The notes below the pieces were generated by a model, which worked only from the letters and a program-made list of their open reading frames with translations, was not told where the DNA came from and did no database searches. Shown here one piece after another: positions 1 through 9,542 of a stretch of 64,000 nt of DNA. The stretch comes from Cyclobacteriaceae bacterium. Lineage in GTDB: Bacteria > Bacteroidota > Bacteroidia > Cytophagales > Cyclobacteriaceae. Within the stretch, counting starts at the first letter, position 1, and every line of letters begins with the position of its first letter. The position numbers were made by a program, and so were the translations under genes. The stretch covers positions 186,001 through 250,000 of the forward strand of contig JANQPQ010000056.1 of assembly GCA_028285445.1 (NCBI GenBank), written 5' to 3'.

Positions 1-1
1 T

Positions 2-811
2 TTTCTCTTTAGGCTTCAAATAATTGACGGTCATATCGAGTTCAAACGAAATGAATTCGAAGTCAAATTACCTGTACCCCGATGCTCCAATGGAGGCTGG
101 TTGCTGCTTTTCATGTGGAGGAAAGATCAACTAGTCTTACGGGCAAACTGCATCGGTGAACAACCAGAAACAGCCAAGGTGAATACACTATCTACAATAG
201 TCCCCAATGATGTTGTGTTATGGGCTAGAAAACTAGACTCGAAGGAGACGGCGACTTATGATTCCACAACAGCACTGGCTCAAAAAGTTATTTCTATATT
301 AGAAAGTGCTGGAAACGATATATCACAAACTTACGGTGGTTATGAACAGTTTTGGAACATTACAAAGAATGGAGGCAAAATCACAAACAGGCATCCTAAG
401 GATGAAACGGAAATTCACGGTGCGATCCATAGCATTATCCAAAGCTACGTCCGGCAGTCAGGCCTAGATTTGCAGAGAGAAAGTCAATATTCCACAGGTA
501 AAATAGATTTTACCTTTTCAGGTGTGGTTAATGATGGCGGTATAAAAAATATAGCAGTAGAATTCAAGAACGCTCATTCTCCAGATTTAATCGACGGTAT
601 TAAGAAACAACTCCCTACCTACATGGACACGATAGGGGCGGACTATGGAATATACGTTGTACTCAATTATCAAGGTGAATGGTTTGCTAAACCAAAATTG
701 ACAAAGGCACAATTGCTAGCCAAACTTCAAACTTCTCCTGAGCTAGCATATAGTAGAAGAATTACAGTACTAATATTCGATCTTTCAAAACCTCACCAAG
801 CAAGCAAGTGA
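2..811 (+). CDS. PD-(D/E)XK nuclease-like protein, 5' end outside the window
   Basis: The frame is open from base 2 with no in-frame stop and no convincing start, so the true start lies upstream; an internal TTG at 101 falls inside sequence that continues smoothly from before it. The C-terminal half has the pattern of a PD-(D/E)XK nuclease fold: an early Glu in ETEIHGAI, then GKIDFTF with the Asp, then AVEFKNA with the ExK pair, followed by a helix containing QLPTY. The N-terminal part is not recognised. Such domains occur in restriction, repair and defence proteins, but no partner is visible here, so the role is open. The next gene is convergent. Confidence 0.6.
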   Translation, partial: FLFRLQIIDGHIEFKRNEFEVKLPVPRCSNGGWLLLFMWRKDQLVLRANCIGEQPETAKVNTLSTIVPNDVVLWARKLDSKETATYDSTTALAQKVISILESAGNDISQTYGGYEQFWNITKNGGKITNRHPKDETEIHGAIHSIIQSYVRQSGLDLQRESQYSTGKIDFTFSGVVNDGGIKNIAVEFKNAHSPDLIDGIKKQLPTYMDTIGADYGIYVVLNYQGEWFAKPKLTKAQLLAKLQTSPELAYSRRITVLIFDLSKPHQASK

Positions 812-891
812 ACTAAATTCAGGATAAGGAATCCTCTATATCTGATAGCTTGATACTATTTGGGACCATCAGGAAAGGTAAATAATTCATC

Positions 892-938
892 CCCCCTGCC
901 CCCTTCGGCTGTCACACGAAACCCTTCCAACAAGGGGG
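892..938. repeat. Imperfect inverted repeat in a C-rich/G-rich spacer
   Basis: CCCCCT at 892-897 faces AGGGGG at 933-938 in the spacer between two convergent genes. It may act as a transcription end for either gene or be part of a dispersed repeat. There is no T tract, so an intrinsic terminator is not clear. Confidence 0.35.
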
Positions 939-971
939 AGTTAAGATTTAGGTGGAGAACAGGAGCACGTC

Positions 972-1019
972 ACCCTGAATTTATTTCAGGGTCTTTCATG
1001 CAAGCAGGTTCAGAATGAC
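972..1019. repeat. Hairpin-bearing intergenic repeat (ACCCTGAA...TTCAGGGT)
   Basis: ACCCTGAA at 972-979 pairs perfectly with TTCAGGGT at 985-992 across a five-base loop, and a GTTCAGAATGAC tail follows to 1019. From general knowledge, sequences of this form recur in intergenic regions of many Bacteroidota genomes. Only one copy is in this window, so its repeat status here is inferred. Confidence 0.45.
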
Positions 1020-1062
1020 AACTCATACTCAGAATTGACAACTCACAACGCACAACTCCTCT

Positions 1063-1809
1063 CTAGTTCATCTTCTTCAGCTTGGCTAGCAAGTCATCTC
1101 GGAAGCTCTTGCCAAGTGGAATCTCTTGCTTCTCTATGAACACGTTGTGGTTGTTAATGGCGTCAACCTTGTCGATGTTGACTACATAAGAACGGTGGGT
1201 GCGAAAGAACTTATCTTGCGGCATCTGATTGTGGAAATCCTTAAGCGGCATACGTACCAAATGCCGCTTGCCGTTTTCTTCGTTTATAGTAGTATAATTC
1301 CCATCCGGGGAAAGCCACAATATGTCTTCCAACTTCACTTTTACATATAAATGGCCTTCCTTTATGAAGAGACTATCTTTAACTATAAGATTCTCATTAT
1401 CAGCTTCTTGAACAGGATCATCTGCATTTCTACTAAAAGAAAAATTCGAAAGGGCCACCTCTATAGCTGAGAATAGATCCCTTTGCTCAAAAGGCTTAAC
1501 CAAATAGCCATGGGGATGCAAAAGTTTAGCCTTGTCAACCGTACCACGGTCTGCATGAGAAGTGCAGAAAACGAATGGGATGTTTATGCTTTCTAGTATA
1601 TGCTGTGCAAAGTTCAATCCGTCTTGTTGCTTGCCAAGGGTAATATCCACCATGGCGATATCAGGTTTGGTAGCTGCCAATAGTCTCTTCGCTTCTTGCA
1701 GCTCACCTGTTACACCTGAGATCTCATAGCCGAGAGATTCCAACATCTCTCGCATATCCTCCGCTACTATAAGTTCATCTTCAACAATTAGAATTTTAAC
1801 CTTGGCCAT
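1063..1809 (-). CDS. LytTR-type response regulator
   Basis: A cytoplasmic two-component regulator of 248 residues. The receiver domain (about 4-125) has the acidic cluster VEDE near the start, the phospho-acceptor Asp55 in MVDITLG and Lys105 in LVKPF. A LytTR DNA-binding domain follows (about 150-245), with ILWLSPDGNY and the FFRTHRSYVVN core. Its ATG shares one base with the stop of the upstream kinase gene (TAATG at 1807-1811), so the two are translationally coupled. It is the only regulator in an operon with two kinases and is the likely phosphate acceptor for both. Its target genes cannot be read from the sequence. Confidence 0.92.
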   Translation of the reverse strand: MAKVKILIVEDELIVAEDMREMLESLGYEISGVTGELQEAKRLLAATKPDIAMVDITLGKQQDGLNFAQHILESINIPFVFCTSHADRGTVDKAKLLHPHGYLVKPFEQRDLFSAIEVALSNFSFSRNADDPVQEADNENLIVKDSLFIKEGHLYVKVKLEDILWLSPDGNYTTINEENGKRHLVRMPLKDFHNQMPQDKFFRTHRSYVVNIDKVDAINNHNVFIEKQEIPLGKSFRDDLLAKLKKMN

Positions 1810-3680
1810 TAGGTTGCTTTAATTTCGCTAAAGGTAATGGAAAAGCTGGTGCCATCAGCTGTGTTGTAATCGAGGGTTCCTTGCAATTGCTTGGTAAGAA
1901 TATTTACCAACTTCAATCCCAACGACTTAGCTGTATCAAAATTGAAATCACCAGGCAGTCCTTTGCCATTATCAGTAACCTCCAGTTGCAGCCTCTCATT
2001 ATCTATCCTCATCAAATCCACATTGATCGTTCCCTCCTCCATACCTTCAAATGCGTATTTGTAAGCATTAGATACTAACTCATTCAATATCAACCCCAAA
2101 GGAATGGCTGTGTCGATGTCTAATCGTAAGCCGTTGGCATTTACCGTATTCTGTATTTCCACTGATTCAGCCTTATACAAAGTCTCCAACTGGGCGATTA
2201 ACTGCTGGATATAATCCTGAAAATCGATCTCGGATAGGTCATCCGTTTGATAGAGCTTCTGGTGAATCAGCGACATGGCCTTTACCCTACTCTGCCCCTC
2301 TTTAATCACTTCCTGCATTTCTTCATTGTCAGTGCCTCGAGATTGCATATTGAGCAAACTACTGATTACCTGTAGGTTGTTCTTCACCCTATGGTGTATC
2401 TCTTTCAACAGCGCCTCCTTCTCTCTAAGAGATTTAGTTTTAGCCCTTTCGTTTCTGTAAACCAGTGCCCCGATAATCAATAGCAGAACAAGTCCGGCTA
2501 TGAGCGCATTTCTAAAGACAGATTGTTGACTGATCTCAGCCTCTTGCCTGGCTAACTGTTCATTCTGGAGATCCAGTTGTTGTTGCCGACGCTCAGCTTG
2601 GTACTTCGTTTCCATCTCAGCCAATTGCGCGCTTATGCGGTCGTTGAAGAGGCTATCTGAAAGTTGCTTACGAAGTTTTTCATACTCAAGCGCCTGAGGG
2701 AAATCTCCAACAGCTTCGTAGTAAATCGCAAGTTGCTCATAGGTGTCTTGGCGCTCCGGTTTGTAATTGTAAAGAATGGAATATTCTAAAGCAGACTGAA
2801 GATAGGTTTTCGCCTTTGCGTATGCTCCTATCTCAATGTACAATTTCCCAATCTCAATATCGTCTACGGTGATGAATAAGGGGTCTCCAAAATCCAGGTG
2901 AACTTCTTTGGCCTTAATTAGGTAGTCTTCGGCAACAGTATAGTTACCTAGAATTCGATAGATCTTACCCAGAAGGTAGTCCATGGCGGCCGTACCGAAG
3001 GCAATATCCTCCTCTAAGAAGATTGCCCTGGCAGACTCAGCCATCATCATAGCACTATCAAGCTTCCCTAACTCAACCTGATTCCAAGCCAGATTGGCCT
3101 GAGCACTGGCAATGCCTTGTTTGTTATCCAGGGCTGTAAGAAGCTCCAATGCTTGTCCGTTATATAAATTTGAACGCTCATAATCCTTGAGATTTTGGTA
3201 GACTTGCCCCAGGTTGATCAGCAAGGCAGCCTCTCTTGTATCCAGCTCTGGATGCTCGCTTTGCAGTCTTTGTAGTCCATCAAGCAAGTAGGTAGTTGCT
3301 CCCTGATAATCTCCACTGTTGAACAGCATGGTGCCAATGCCATTTATCACATCGAAGACACCTCGCATATCACCCTGTTCTTCAAAATGCGTCTTTGCTT
3401 TTTCGAAATAGAAATTTGCCGAGTCGATGATGGTCTTCATAAAAAAGTAGTTGCCATAGGTGTTGTAAGCGTCGCCCAGGTAGGCCGGGTTGTTTAGCGC
3501 CAAGGCTCCATCCAATACCTGTTTGGCATAGTAGTAACCAGAATCGAGATCACGGTCGAAGTAATATTCGGCCTTATCCATTAACTCATAAAGTGCAGCA
3601 CTATCAAGTTGCTGCCGTGCAAACGACATGGAGGCTGTTGCCAGTATTATTAAAAGGAGAAGGGCTCGTTTAATTCGCAT
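1809..3680 (-). CDS. TPR sensor histidine kinase (HisKA_2 type)
   Basis: A 623-residue sensor kinase. A signal peptide (about 1-21) is followed by tetratricopeptide repeats (about 30-345) placed in the periplasm, a coiled coil (350-388), one membrane helix (391-409) and a cytoplasmic kinase. The H box is EIHHRVKNN near 428-436, typical of HisKA_2 kinases, and the N box is [13 protein letters not shown]. It is the second kinase of the operon, three bases after its paralogue, and its stop overlaps the start of the LytTR regulator. TPR ectodomains in Bacteroidota kinases are thought to sense protein or peptide partners; the ligand is unknown. Confidence 0.92.
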   Translation of the reverse strand: MRIKRALLLLIILATASMSFARQQLDSAALYELMDKAEYYFDRDLDSGYYYAKQVLDGALALNNPAYLGDAYNTYGNYFFMKTIIDSANFYFEKAKTHFEEQGDMRGVFDVINGIGTMLFNSGDYQGATTYLLDGLQRLQSEHPELDTREAALLINLGQVYQNLKDYERSNLYNGQALELLTALDNKQGIASAQANLAWNQVELGKLDSAMMMAESARAIFLEEDIAFGTAAMDYLLGKIYRILGNYTVAEDYLIKAKEVHLDFGDPLFITVDDIEIGKLYIEIGAYAKAKTYLQSALEYSILYNYKPERQDTYEQLAIYYEAVGDFPQALEYEKLRKQLSDSLFNDRISAQLAEMETKYQAERRQQQLDLQNEQLARQEAEISQQSVFRNALIAGLVLLLIIGALVYRNERAKTKSLREKEALLKEIHHRVKNNLQVISSLLNMQSRGTDNEEMQEVIKEGQSRVKAMSLIHQKLYQTDDLSEIDFQDYIQQLIAQLETLYKAESVEIQNTVNANGLRLDIDTAIPLGLILNELVSNAYKYAFEGMEEGTINVDLMRIDNERLQLEVTDNGKGLPGDFNFDTAKSLGLKLVNILTKQLQGTLDYNTADGTSFSITFSEIKAT

Positions 3681-3683
3681 TTG

Positions 3684-5468
3684 CTAAGTCGACATTTTCA
3701 CTTCATTGAAAGTTATTCTAAAACTGGTGCCAGAGTCACTGGTAAAGTTTAGGGTACCTTGCAACTGCTTGGTAAGTATATTCACCAACTTGAGACCGAG
3801 AGACTTGATGCCATCCAAATTAAAGTCAGTAGGTAGCCCACGGCCGTTATCTCTAACTTCCAACTGCAACTGGTCCTTATCAAGTCGCTCCAGGTTGATC
3901 TCTATCCTGCCTTGATCTGTTCCTTCAAAAGCATACTTATAGGCGTTAGAAATTAGTTCATTTAGTATCAGTCCCAATGGAATGGCCGTATCTATGTCAA
4001 GCCTGACACCCTCTGCATTCACTGCATTACTAACATCTACAGCATCATTTTGATAAAGTGTTTGTAACTGATCAAGCAGCTGCTGAATATATTCCTGAAA
4101 ATCGATTTCAGTGAGGTTTTCAGTTTGATATAACTTCTGGTGAATCAAAGACATAGCCCTGACTCTACTCTGCCCTTCCTTGATAACTTCCTGCATCTGC
4201 TCGTCTTCTACGCCCCGGGATTGCATATTGAGCAAACTACTTATCACCTGCAGATTGTTTTTTACCCGATGGTGAATTTCCTTTAGCAAAGCCTCTTTCT
4301 CCTCAAGCGATTTTGCCTTTGATCGCTGGTTGCGATAAATCAGAGCACCAATGATTGCTAACAACAGTAACCCTCCTATCAGCGCATTTCTCAGGGTAGA
4401 TTGCAAGTTAAGCTCAGCCTCTTGCCGGGCTATTTCCTCTTCCCGTTTTTCTATTTCGAAATTGGCCCTTAACTGTTCCTGCTCCCGAACATTTTGCTCA
4501 TTGAACACGCTGTCGCGATAGGCGGCTCCCAGGTCTCTATATTCGTAGGCCTCTTTAAATCTACCCATCATGGCAAAGATTTCAGAAGTCTTGCGATACC
4601 CTTCTTCTATTCGTGTTTTTGATTTTATCAGTTTGGCCGTCTCCAGGTTGAGTTTCCGGTATTCCAAGGCTCCTTCCAGGTTTCCTAGCATTCTGTAAGA
4701 ATCAGAAACCATGTTTTCCGCGTACACCCTGCCAATCAAATCGTTTACTTCCCGAAAATGATCTAATGCTTCCTGGGAGTAAGTTAGGGCTGTGTCGTAT
4801 TTATCTTTCTTAAAGTAGATACTAGACATATTCACTTTGGAAAAGCCCATACCCTGAATGAAGTTCTTTTTTTCTTTAATAGCTAGTGACTTCTTATGAT
4901 AGTAGAGGCTGGAATCAAGCAGTCCTCGCCTTTCGAAAATACCAGCAATGTTGTTGTAGGTCTTAGCCACTGAAATCGTATCTCCCCTTTGGTACTTGTA
5001 CTTCATGGCTATCTTATGATTCTCAATCGACTTTTCATATTCGCTCTCCCTAAGATTGATTATGCCGTATTCAGTATAGATTATTGAAAGCCAAAAGGGA
5101 TATTTGTCACCATACTCTTCAAAGATCTTTTGGGCCTGCAGCAGATATTCCAGTGCCTTTGGGTAATTATCCTGAATAGAATAACCTACACCTACCCTGG
5201 TCATGGCCTTCGCTCCAACGATTTCATCTCCCATCTGCTGGCCTAATTCCTGTGCTAATTTGGCGAAGTAAATTGCAGAGTCCATGTCTTGATCAGAGTA
5301 GTAACCAGAGAGCTGAACAAGTATCTCGGCCTTGATTGTATCAACTGTTACCTTAGCCAACTCCTTGCGTAAACTGTCAATACGTTCAGGATAACTCGCG
5401 AAGCAATCGGCCACGGCAATCAAAATCAATACACTGAATAACAACCTCAGGCAGGTGGTAGGGCGCAT
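3684..5468 (-). CDS. TPR sensor histidine kinase, paralogue of the downstream kinase
   Basis: A 594-residue kinase with the same layout as the gene after it: signal peptide, periplasmic tetratricopeptide repeats, coiled coil, one membrane helix and a HisKA_2 kinase with EIHHRVKNN and [13 protein letters not shown]. The kinase halves of the two proteins are nearly identical by eye, while the TPR halves differ clearly. This fits a tandem duplication followed by divergence of the sensing part. It is the first gene of the three-gene operon, so the promoter should lie in 5469-5555. Confidence 0.92.
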   Translation of the reverse strand: MRPTTCLRLLFSVLILIAVADCFASYPERIDSLRKELAKVTVDTIKAEILVQLSGYYSDQDMDSAIYFAKLAQELGQQMGDEIVGAKAMTRVGVGYSIQDNYPKALEYLLQAQKIFEEYGDKYPFWLSIIYTEYGIINLRESEYEKSIENHKIAMKYKYQRGDTISVAKTYNNIAGIFERRGLLDSSLYYHKKSLAIKEKKNFIQGMGFSKVNMSSIYFKKDKYDTALTYSQEALDHFREVNDLIGRVYAENMVSDSYRMLGNLEGALEYRKLNLETAKLIKSKTRIEEGYRKTSEIFAMMGRFKEAYEYRDLGAAYRDSVFNEQNVREQEQLRANFEIEKREEEIARQEAELNLQSTLRNALIGGLLLLAIIGALIYRNQRSKAKSLEEKEALLKEIHHRVKNNLQVISSLLNMQSRGVEDEQMQEVIKEGQSRVRAMSLIHQKLYQTENLTEIDFQEYIQQLLDQLQTLYQNDAVDVSNAVNAEGVRLDIDTAIPLGLILNELISNAYKYAFEGTDQGRIEINLERLDKDQLQLEVRDNGRGLPTDFNLDGIKSLGLKLVNILTKQLQGTLNFTSDSGTSFRITFNEVKMST

Positions 5469-5555
5469 AGCAGGTAGCTTAGGGTCTTAACTTTCTACCT
5501 TGAATTTAAGGGAAAGACAGTATTAATGAAATTGGAATCGAATGAAATGAAGTCA

Positions 5556-6449
5556 CTATTCCCTAATAGACAGGTGCTGTCTGTTACCCGTGGCAATATC
5601 AGTAGCCTCTATAAGCCACCCACCATCAAAACGAGAATTTACCACCAGGATGCTGTCATTAATCCAATCAGGATAGCGACTCATGCACCCACTTTGTAGC
5701 ATCTTGGTGGAATCAGTAGCTACATCAACTACAAAGACCTTTTGCTGCTCGGTTCGGTTGGAGGTAAATGCTATGTGGCTGCCATCTGCAGACCACGAAG
5801 GGTAAATATCTTCACCGGGTCCTGCAGTAAGCTGCCTGATGTTTTCTCCATCAGCGTCAGTGATAAAAATGCTGCTGCCTTCATTCGTAGCGGAGGAGAA
5901 TGCAATCTGCCTGCCATCGGGGCTCCAGGTTGGATTGTTACCGGCCCCGGGAGACACTCGACTGATTGAGCCGGTTTCGATATTGTAAGTATAAACTGCA
6001 AACTCTCCCTCCCGATCAGAGTGAAAAGCCAACTCCGCACCTGTTGGTGAGAATTCTGCTCCTAAGTTATTGTACTCATCAAGTAGCAATGGCGTCATGG
6101 TCTTAGTTTTGACATCAATAAGATAAAGGCTAAAATTCTCTTCTGGCTTGCAGGAAACAACTAGCTGGGTGCCATCATTTGACCAATCTGGGAAGTAAAC
6201 CTCGAAGGCCAAAGGAATACTGGTGGTATCGCCACTGCTCAGATGAAGTAGCTGAATGCCCTTGTCCGAGGAAGGCCTCTCAACAATGTAAGCAACCGTC
6301 TTTCCATCCGGAGAGATGGCCGGGTGTCTATGAACGATAATGCCGGAAGCAGCGTGGTATAATAGCAAAGCCGCCACCAAGGCTGCTAGCCCAAAACCAA
6401 TCAGGAGTATTTTCCAGAACTTCTTTTTCACCTTCGTTAAGGAGTTCAA
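5556..6449 (-). CDS. Membrane-anchored PD40 (TolB-like) beta-propeller protein
   Basis: A 297-residue protein with one N-terminal membrane helix (about 14-32) and then several PD40/WD40-like blades, each with a form of SPDGKTVAY, SNDGTQL, SPTGAELAFHSDREG, SPDGRQIAFSS or SADGSHIAFTSNR. This is the C-terminal domain type of TolB, but the TolB N-terminal domain is missing, so it is not TolB itself. It should sit in the periplasm, held by the membrane, and bind a protein or small ligand. It is divergent from another PD40 gene 112 bases away. Confidence 0.85.
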   Translation of the reverse strand: MNSLTKVKKKFWKILLIGFGLAALVAALLLYHAASGIIVHRHPAISPDGKTVAYIVERPSSDKGIQLLHLSSGDTTSIPLAFEVYFPDWSNDGTQLVVSCKPEENFSLYLIDVKTKTMTPLLLDEYNNLGAEFSPTGAELAFHSDREGEFAVYTYNIETGSISRVSPGAGNNPTWSPDGRQIAFSSATNEGSSIFITDADGENIRQLTAGPGEDIYPSWSADGSHIAFTSNRTEQQKVFVVDVATDSTKMLQSGCMSRYPDWINDSILVVNSRFDGGWLIEATDIATGNRQHLSIRE

Positions 6450-6561
6450 GCTGAGAATTTTTGACCGGCTAGCGGTTAACTATTATGATCAGGTACCTAA
6501 TAGTAATTCGTACTCTCATCAAAATTTCACGTATTAATCTAAAACCACTTGACTAGCTTAG

Positions 6562-7443
6562 ATGAAATGGCCCGTACTTTTTCTAATTGTTCTATTGCTT
6601 GGTAGCTGCCAGACTAAAGTCAGGCAAGGTCCCTGGACATCAGCTACATCACGGCCTCAAATCCTGGACTTTGGTAATATCTCCACCGCTGATCACCATG
6701 AAAGTATCAACTTCATTAGTGAGGATAGCCAAACTATCTTCTTTTCCAGAAGTGACAAAGAATTCAAAACATCAACACTGTACAGTTCAGCCTATAATGA
6801 TGGGAAATGGGGCAAGCCTGAAGTGCTTCCCTTCTCCGGCGTGCACTATGATGCCAGTTTACATTTCTCCCAGGATAAGAACACGGCCTTTTTCACTTCC
6901 AACCGAGATCCTAATCAAGAAGGGCTGAGTAGGGAGTGGAACATCTGGATGGCGACGATGCACGGTGATTCCTGGTCAGAGCCCCAGGTATTACCGCCTC
7001 CGCTCAACTCAGATAGCCTTGAATGCTGCCTGACATTAAACAGCCAAGGACAGGCTTTCTTTTCTTCAACAAGGGCTGGTAGCTGGGATATCTACCAGGC
7101 AAACTACAACGCAGGCACTTTTACTAACATTGCCATACTCCAGGAACCTATCAATTCTGACCGAGGCGAATGGCCCGGCTATATCTCGGAGGATGGCACT
7201 ACCCTGCTTTTCAGTTCAACCAGAAAGCCAGGCATTGGTGGAGATGATCTCTATATCACAAGATTTGAAAATGGAAAGTGGTCGGAACCTCGGCTATTTC
7301 CAGAACCGATCAACTCTTCCTCCTATGATGACAATCCCCGGCTGATAATGAATGGAAAGATCTTAGTTTTCTCCAGCTGGAGAGATAATCCAACCTCAAG
7401 GGGGGTTAGTAACATTTACTACAACCGGCATACGTCAGAGTAA
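6562..7443 (+). CDS. PD40 beta-propeller lipoprotein
   Basis: A 293-residue lipoprotein: the leader ends in LLGSC, so Cys16 should be lipidated. The rest is made of PD40-type blades with repeated NSD, FFSSTR and FSSTRKPG-GGDDLY motifs, as in OmpA-associated or TonB-associated PD40 proteins of Bacteroidota. There is no OmpA domain. It probably lies on the outer membrane and has a binding role. Its divergence from the membrane-anchored PD40 gene suggests a functional pair. Confidence 0.85.
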   Translation: MKWPVLFLIVLLLGSCQTKVRQGPWTSATSRPQILDFGNISTADHHESINFISEDSQTIFFSRSDKEFKTSTLYSSAYNDGKWGKPEVLPFSGVHYDASLHFSQDKNTAFFTSNRDPNQEGLSREWNIWMATMHGDSWSEPQVLPPPLNSDSLECCLTLNSQGQAFFSSTRAGSWDIYQANYNAGTFTNIAILQEPINSDRGEWPGYISEDGTTLLFSSTRKPGIGGDDLYITRFENGKWSEPRLFPEPINSSSYDDNPRLIMNGKILVFSSWRDNPTSRGVSNIYYNRHTSE

Positions 7444-7577
7444 TGGCTTCTCACCTGGTTAGCACGAAGCTACCAGCTACCAACAGTAGAGTTACAGCGC
7501 ACTATCACCGAAGGACGAGCGAAAGATGACCGGAGGATGAGCGAAGGATACTTTCATCTAAAATTCTAAAGCCAGCG

Positions 7578-7598
7578 ACTTAATCAGAGGGATTAAGT
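7578..7598. promoter_or_regulatory. Perfect 8-bp palindrome upstream of a small unknown gene
   Basis: ACTTAATC at 7578-7585 and GATTAAGT at 7591-7598 are exact reverse complements around a 5-base spacer. The site lies about 90 bases before the gene at 7685, in an AT-rich stretch that should hold its promoter. It could be an operator or the end of transcription from 7443; no T tract follows. Confidence 0.35.
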
Positions 7599-7684
7599 AA
7601 AGTATATACCATGGGAAGCCAGCCTTTAACATATTATGAAATATAACTAATTATATATATTATTATCTTTTTTAATGAATATAT

Positions 7685-7984
7685 ATGGCTAGAGTAAAAG
7701 ACAATATGTTAACCAAAGGCATCCGCGGAAAGCTCGGTGGGCTTGTATATCGTACCCGCAATGGAAATACACATTGCTACCACCTCAATGCCTCTAAACC
7801 CAATAGTAAAGCTCAAAAGGCGTCGCAAGTTCTCTTCGCCAAAGCCGTGGAAATGAGCCAGCAAGACAAACTCAATTTGGAGTACATGAAAGAGGTAAAT
7901 AGGTATGCCAAAAGGAAAAATAAGAGACCGTTTGATGTGCTGATGAGCAGGAACTTGAAAAAGCTGCGTGAAGAAGATGCCTAA
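7685..7984 (+). CDS. Small basic protein of unknown function
   Basis: A 99-residue, very basic protein without signal peptide or membrane helix. The N-terminal block (KGIRGKLGGLVYRTRNGNT) recalls the opening of short Bacteroidota proteins annotated as DUF6266 (GxxGKxG...), but the match is from memory and weak. The middle (SKAQKASQVLFAKA) looks helical. It is the first of the single-gene units in the repeat-rich region, and repeat element A follows directly. Confidence 0.6.
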   Translation: MARVKDNMLTKGIRGKLGGLVYRTRNGNTHCYHLNASKPNSKAQKASQVLFAKAVEMSQQDKLNLEYMKEVNRYAKRKNKRPFDVLMSRNLKKLREEDA

Positions 7985-8197
7985 GCCGACTTTGGAATTG
8001 TCGGGTGGTAACACCCGACAGCGAACATATAAGGGTAACAGAAATCTTAACCCTGGCAATCGAGCAAGAGTGGTAAGATTTAAAGAGCCCAATTGAGAAT
8101 ATCGATATATGAGGTACATATATTTCCTCCTATGAGGATATAATAGGAATTCACATAATGGATATATTAGTTGTGCCATTATTAGAACGTTGTACTA
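7985..8197 (+). repeat. Long intergenic element, copy A
   Basis: TGTCGGGTG at 7999-8007 pairs with CACCCGACA at 8012-8020. The middle part (ATAAGGGTAACAG, GAGCAAGAGTG) closely matches copy I at 14785-14840. The 3' end has the conserved box AATGGATATATT, then ATTATTAGAAC, and stops at the core site GTTGTACT (8189-8196) shortly before the next ATG. Copies C, E, I and L have the same 3' box in the same place relative to the following gene. Confidence 0.6.
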
Positions 8198-8218
8198 CAT
8201 TGTCCCCAGACTCGAATC

Positions 8219-8806
8219 ATGAAATACTATCAAATTAAGAATAAGGACATGCCTTGGGGAGATTATGGGAACTCCTTGCTAATAGGAACTCTTGAGGACG
8301 AGGATGGAACACTAAAGCTTAGTCGAACTGGCCCGTATATCCCTCCGATTGTACAGATGTCAATCAACGATCTAGTTATAACTAACGACCTACGTACGAA
8401 ACTTGAAACATCTGAACTCACCGGCTTCAATTTTGAAGAAATTAAGCCTGTGAAAATTGTAAAAATCGACTGGCAACTCTGGGATTTGGATGCAGATGAA
8501 CCTGAATTCTATCCTGAATCTGGGGAACCCGAAGATTATGTTTACGAAGGAACTAACGACCCTGAATTGCTAGCCAATGTTGGAAGCTTCTGGAAGTTAA
8601 CTTTTACGAATTCAGTAGAACTTGAACTTCGACAAGGAGGCGAATGGTGGCAAAAGATTCCTACAATTCTTTCAGACTTCTGGCCTAATTCGAACTTTGC
8701 AATTTCTGATCAAATACTTTACAACTTCATCGATCAAACTGCCAAGGACTGGCTAGAAAGCAACTGTGACGGCAACTTGGAATTTGAAGAAGTCGAATCA
8801 AAATAG
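8219..8806 (+). CDS. Unknown acidic cytoplasmic protein
   Basis: A 195-residue acidic protein with no signal or membrane segment. Aromatic and acidic stretches (KIDWQLWDLD, PEFYPESGEPEDYVYEG, GGEWWQKIPTI) and a block VITNDLRTKLETS give it the look of small immunity-like proteins, but I do not recognise a family. It is a single gene between element A and element B. Its two ends carry complementary core sites (GTTGTACT at 8189-8196 and AGTACAAC at 8811-8818), which supports the view that it is one mobile cassette. Confidence 0.6.
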   Translation: MKYYQIKNKDMPWGDYGNSLLIGTLEDEDGTLKLSRTGPYIPPIVQMSINDLVITNDLRTKLETSELTGFNFEEIKPVKIVKIDWQLWDLDADEPEFYPESGEPEDYVYEGTNDPELLANVGSFWKLTFTNSVELELRQGGEWWQKIPTILSDFWPNSNFAISDQILYNFIDQTAKDWLESNCDGNLEFEEVESK

Positions 8807-8810
8807 ACGG

Positions 8811-9016
8811 AGTACAACATATTCCAATCGCAGTCGCTCGCGCCCTCGCAAGTGACGACTATTCTCTAACCGTGCTGTCAGGTGTTTCACCTGACAGTGA
8901 ACTTATGAAGAGACTTTCCATTTAAGCGACATTACCAAAAATGCAGCACTTGTCCTTTCCCGGCAGCAGGCTATATTGGGACAAATTGATAAATTTCCTT
9001 AGTAAACGTGTTGGTA
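8811..9016 (+). repeat. Long intergenic element, copy B (attC-like candidate)
   Basis: It begins with AGTACAAC just after the stop of the previous gene. The shared 5' box CAGTCGCTC (8831-8839) follows, then a perfect 10-bp hairpin CTGTCAGGTG/CACCTGACAG (8875-8897), and it ends at GTTGGTA (9010-9016). The second half differs from the other copies. If it is an attC site it is unusually long, about 205 bases. Confidence 0.5.
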
Positions 9017-9046
9017 CAATTACCAATCGCTAAAAATCAACCACCT

Positions 9047-9535
9047 ATGAAATACCTAATAATCACTTGGATCCTATTTATTATGATTTCCTGTAATGGA
9101 GATATTAAAACTGATTCTGAAGCTAGTGACAACAACAAAATTGATCTTCAAGCGGAATTAATTTCCATTGAGCGAACGAGAACTGGATTTCAACAAGCAA
9201 TAAAGGAAAAACGCTATGCCGACTTAAGAAATTTTGGAACTGAAGATATAATCACATTAACACCTATTTGTGGGACCTGGGAAGAATACAAATCTTTAAG
9301 AGCAAGCCAAGAAGGCTTGTTTAGCTATGATAGCCTAATCATGAGTCCAAAAGAAACAATTATTGTTAGTGATAGCATAGCTTATGACTTTGGAACTAGT
9401 TCAGTTTATTATACAAATGCGGAGGGTGAATCCATGGAAATTATGGACACGTACCTGGCAATTATCAAAAAGGATAAAAAAGATGGAGTTTGGAAGCTCC
9501 ATAGAGAAGTTGCAACTACTAACCTTTTAGATTAG
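9047..9535 (+). CDS. NTF2-like (SnoaL/DUF4440) lipoprotein
   Basis: The start is taken at the ATG at 9047, because this gives a clean lipoprotein leader ending in MISC; the longer GTG frame at 9008 begins inside the core site. The 162-residue product has one NTF2-like domain: a helical ERTRTGFQQAIKEKRYADL segment, then beta strands including AYDFGTSSVYY and GVWKLHREVAT at the end. Such proteins bind small molecules or act as accessory domains, and no catalytic set can be read. It should be an outer-membrane or periplasmic lipoprotein. It lies between elements B and C. Confidence 0.8.
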   Translation: MKYLIITWILFIMISCNGDIKTDSEASDNNKIDLQAELISIERTRTGFQQAIKEKRYADLRNFGTEDIITLTPICGTWEEYKSLRASQEGLFSYDSLIMSPKETIIVSDSIAYDFGTSSVYYTNAEGESMEIMDTYLAIIKKDKKDGVWKLHREVATTNLLD

Positions 9536-9542
9536 CAACTGG

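Noticed and set aside
7709-8179. Minus-strand frame of 156 codons opposite the small basic protein
   Set aside because: It runs antisense through the 7685 gene and the whole of repeat A, and its translation has no domain-like character; the plus-strand gene is the better call.
7985-8806. Hairpins in the intergenic elements as plain Rho-independent terminators
   Set aside because: None of the stems in A, B, C, I or L is followed by a T tract, and their position within a larger conserved element is constant, so a terminator role alone does not explain them.
9008-9046. GTG start at 9008 for the NTF2-like lipoprotein
   Set aside because: It begins inside the core site and would put 13 residues before a perfect lipoprotein leader; the ATG at 9047 fits better.
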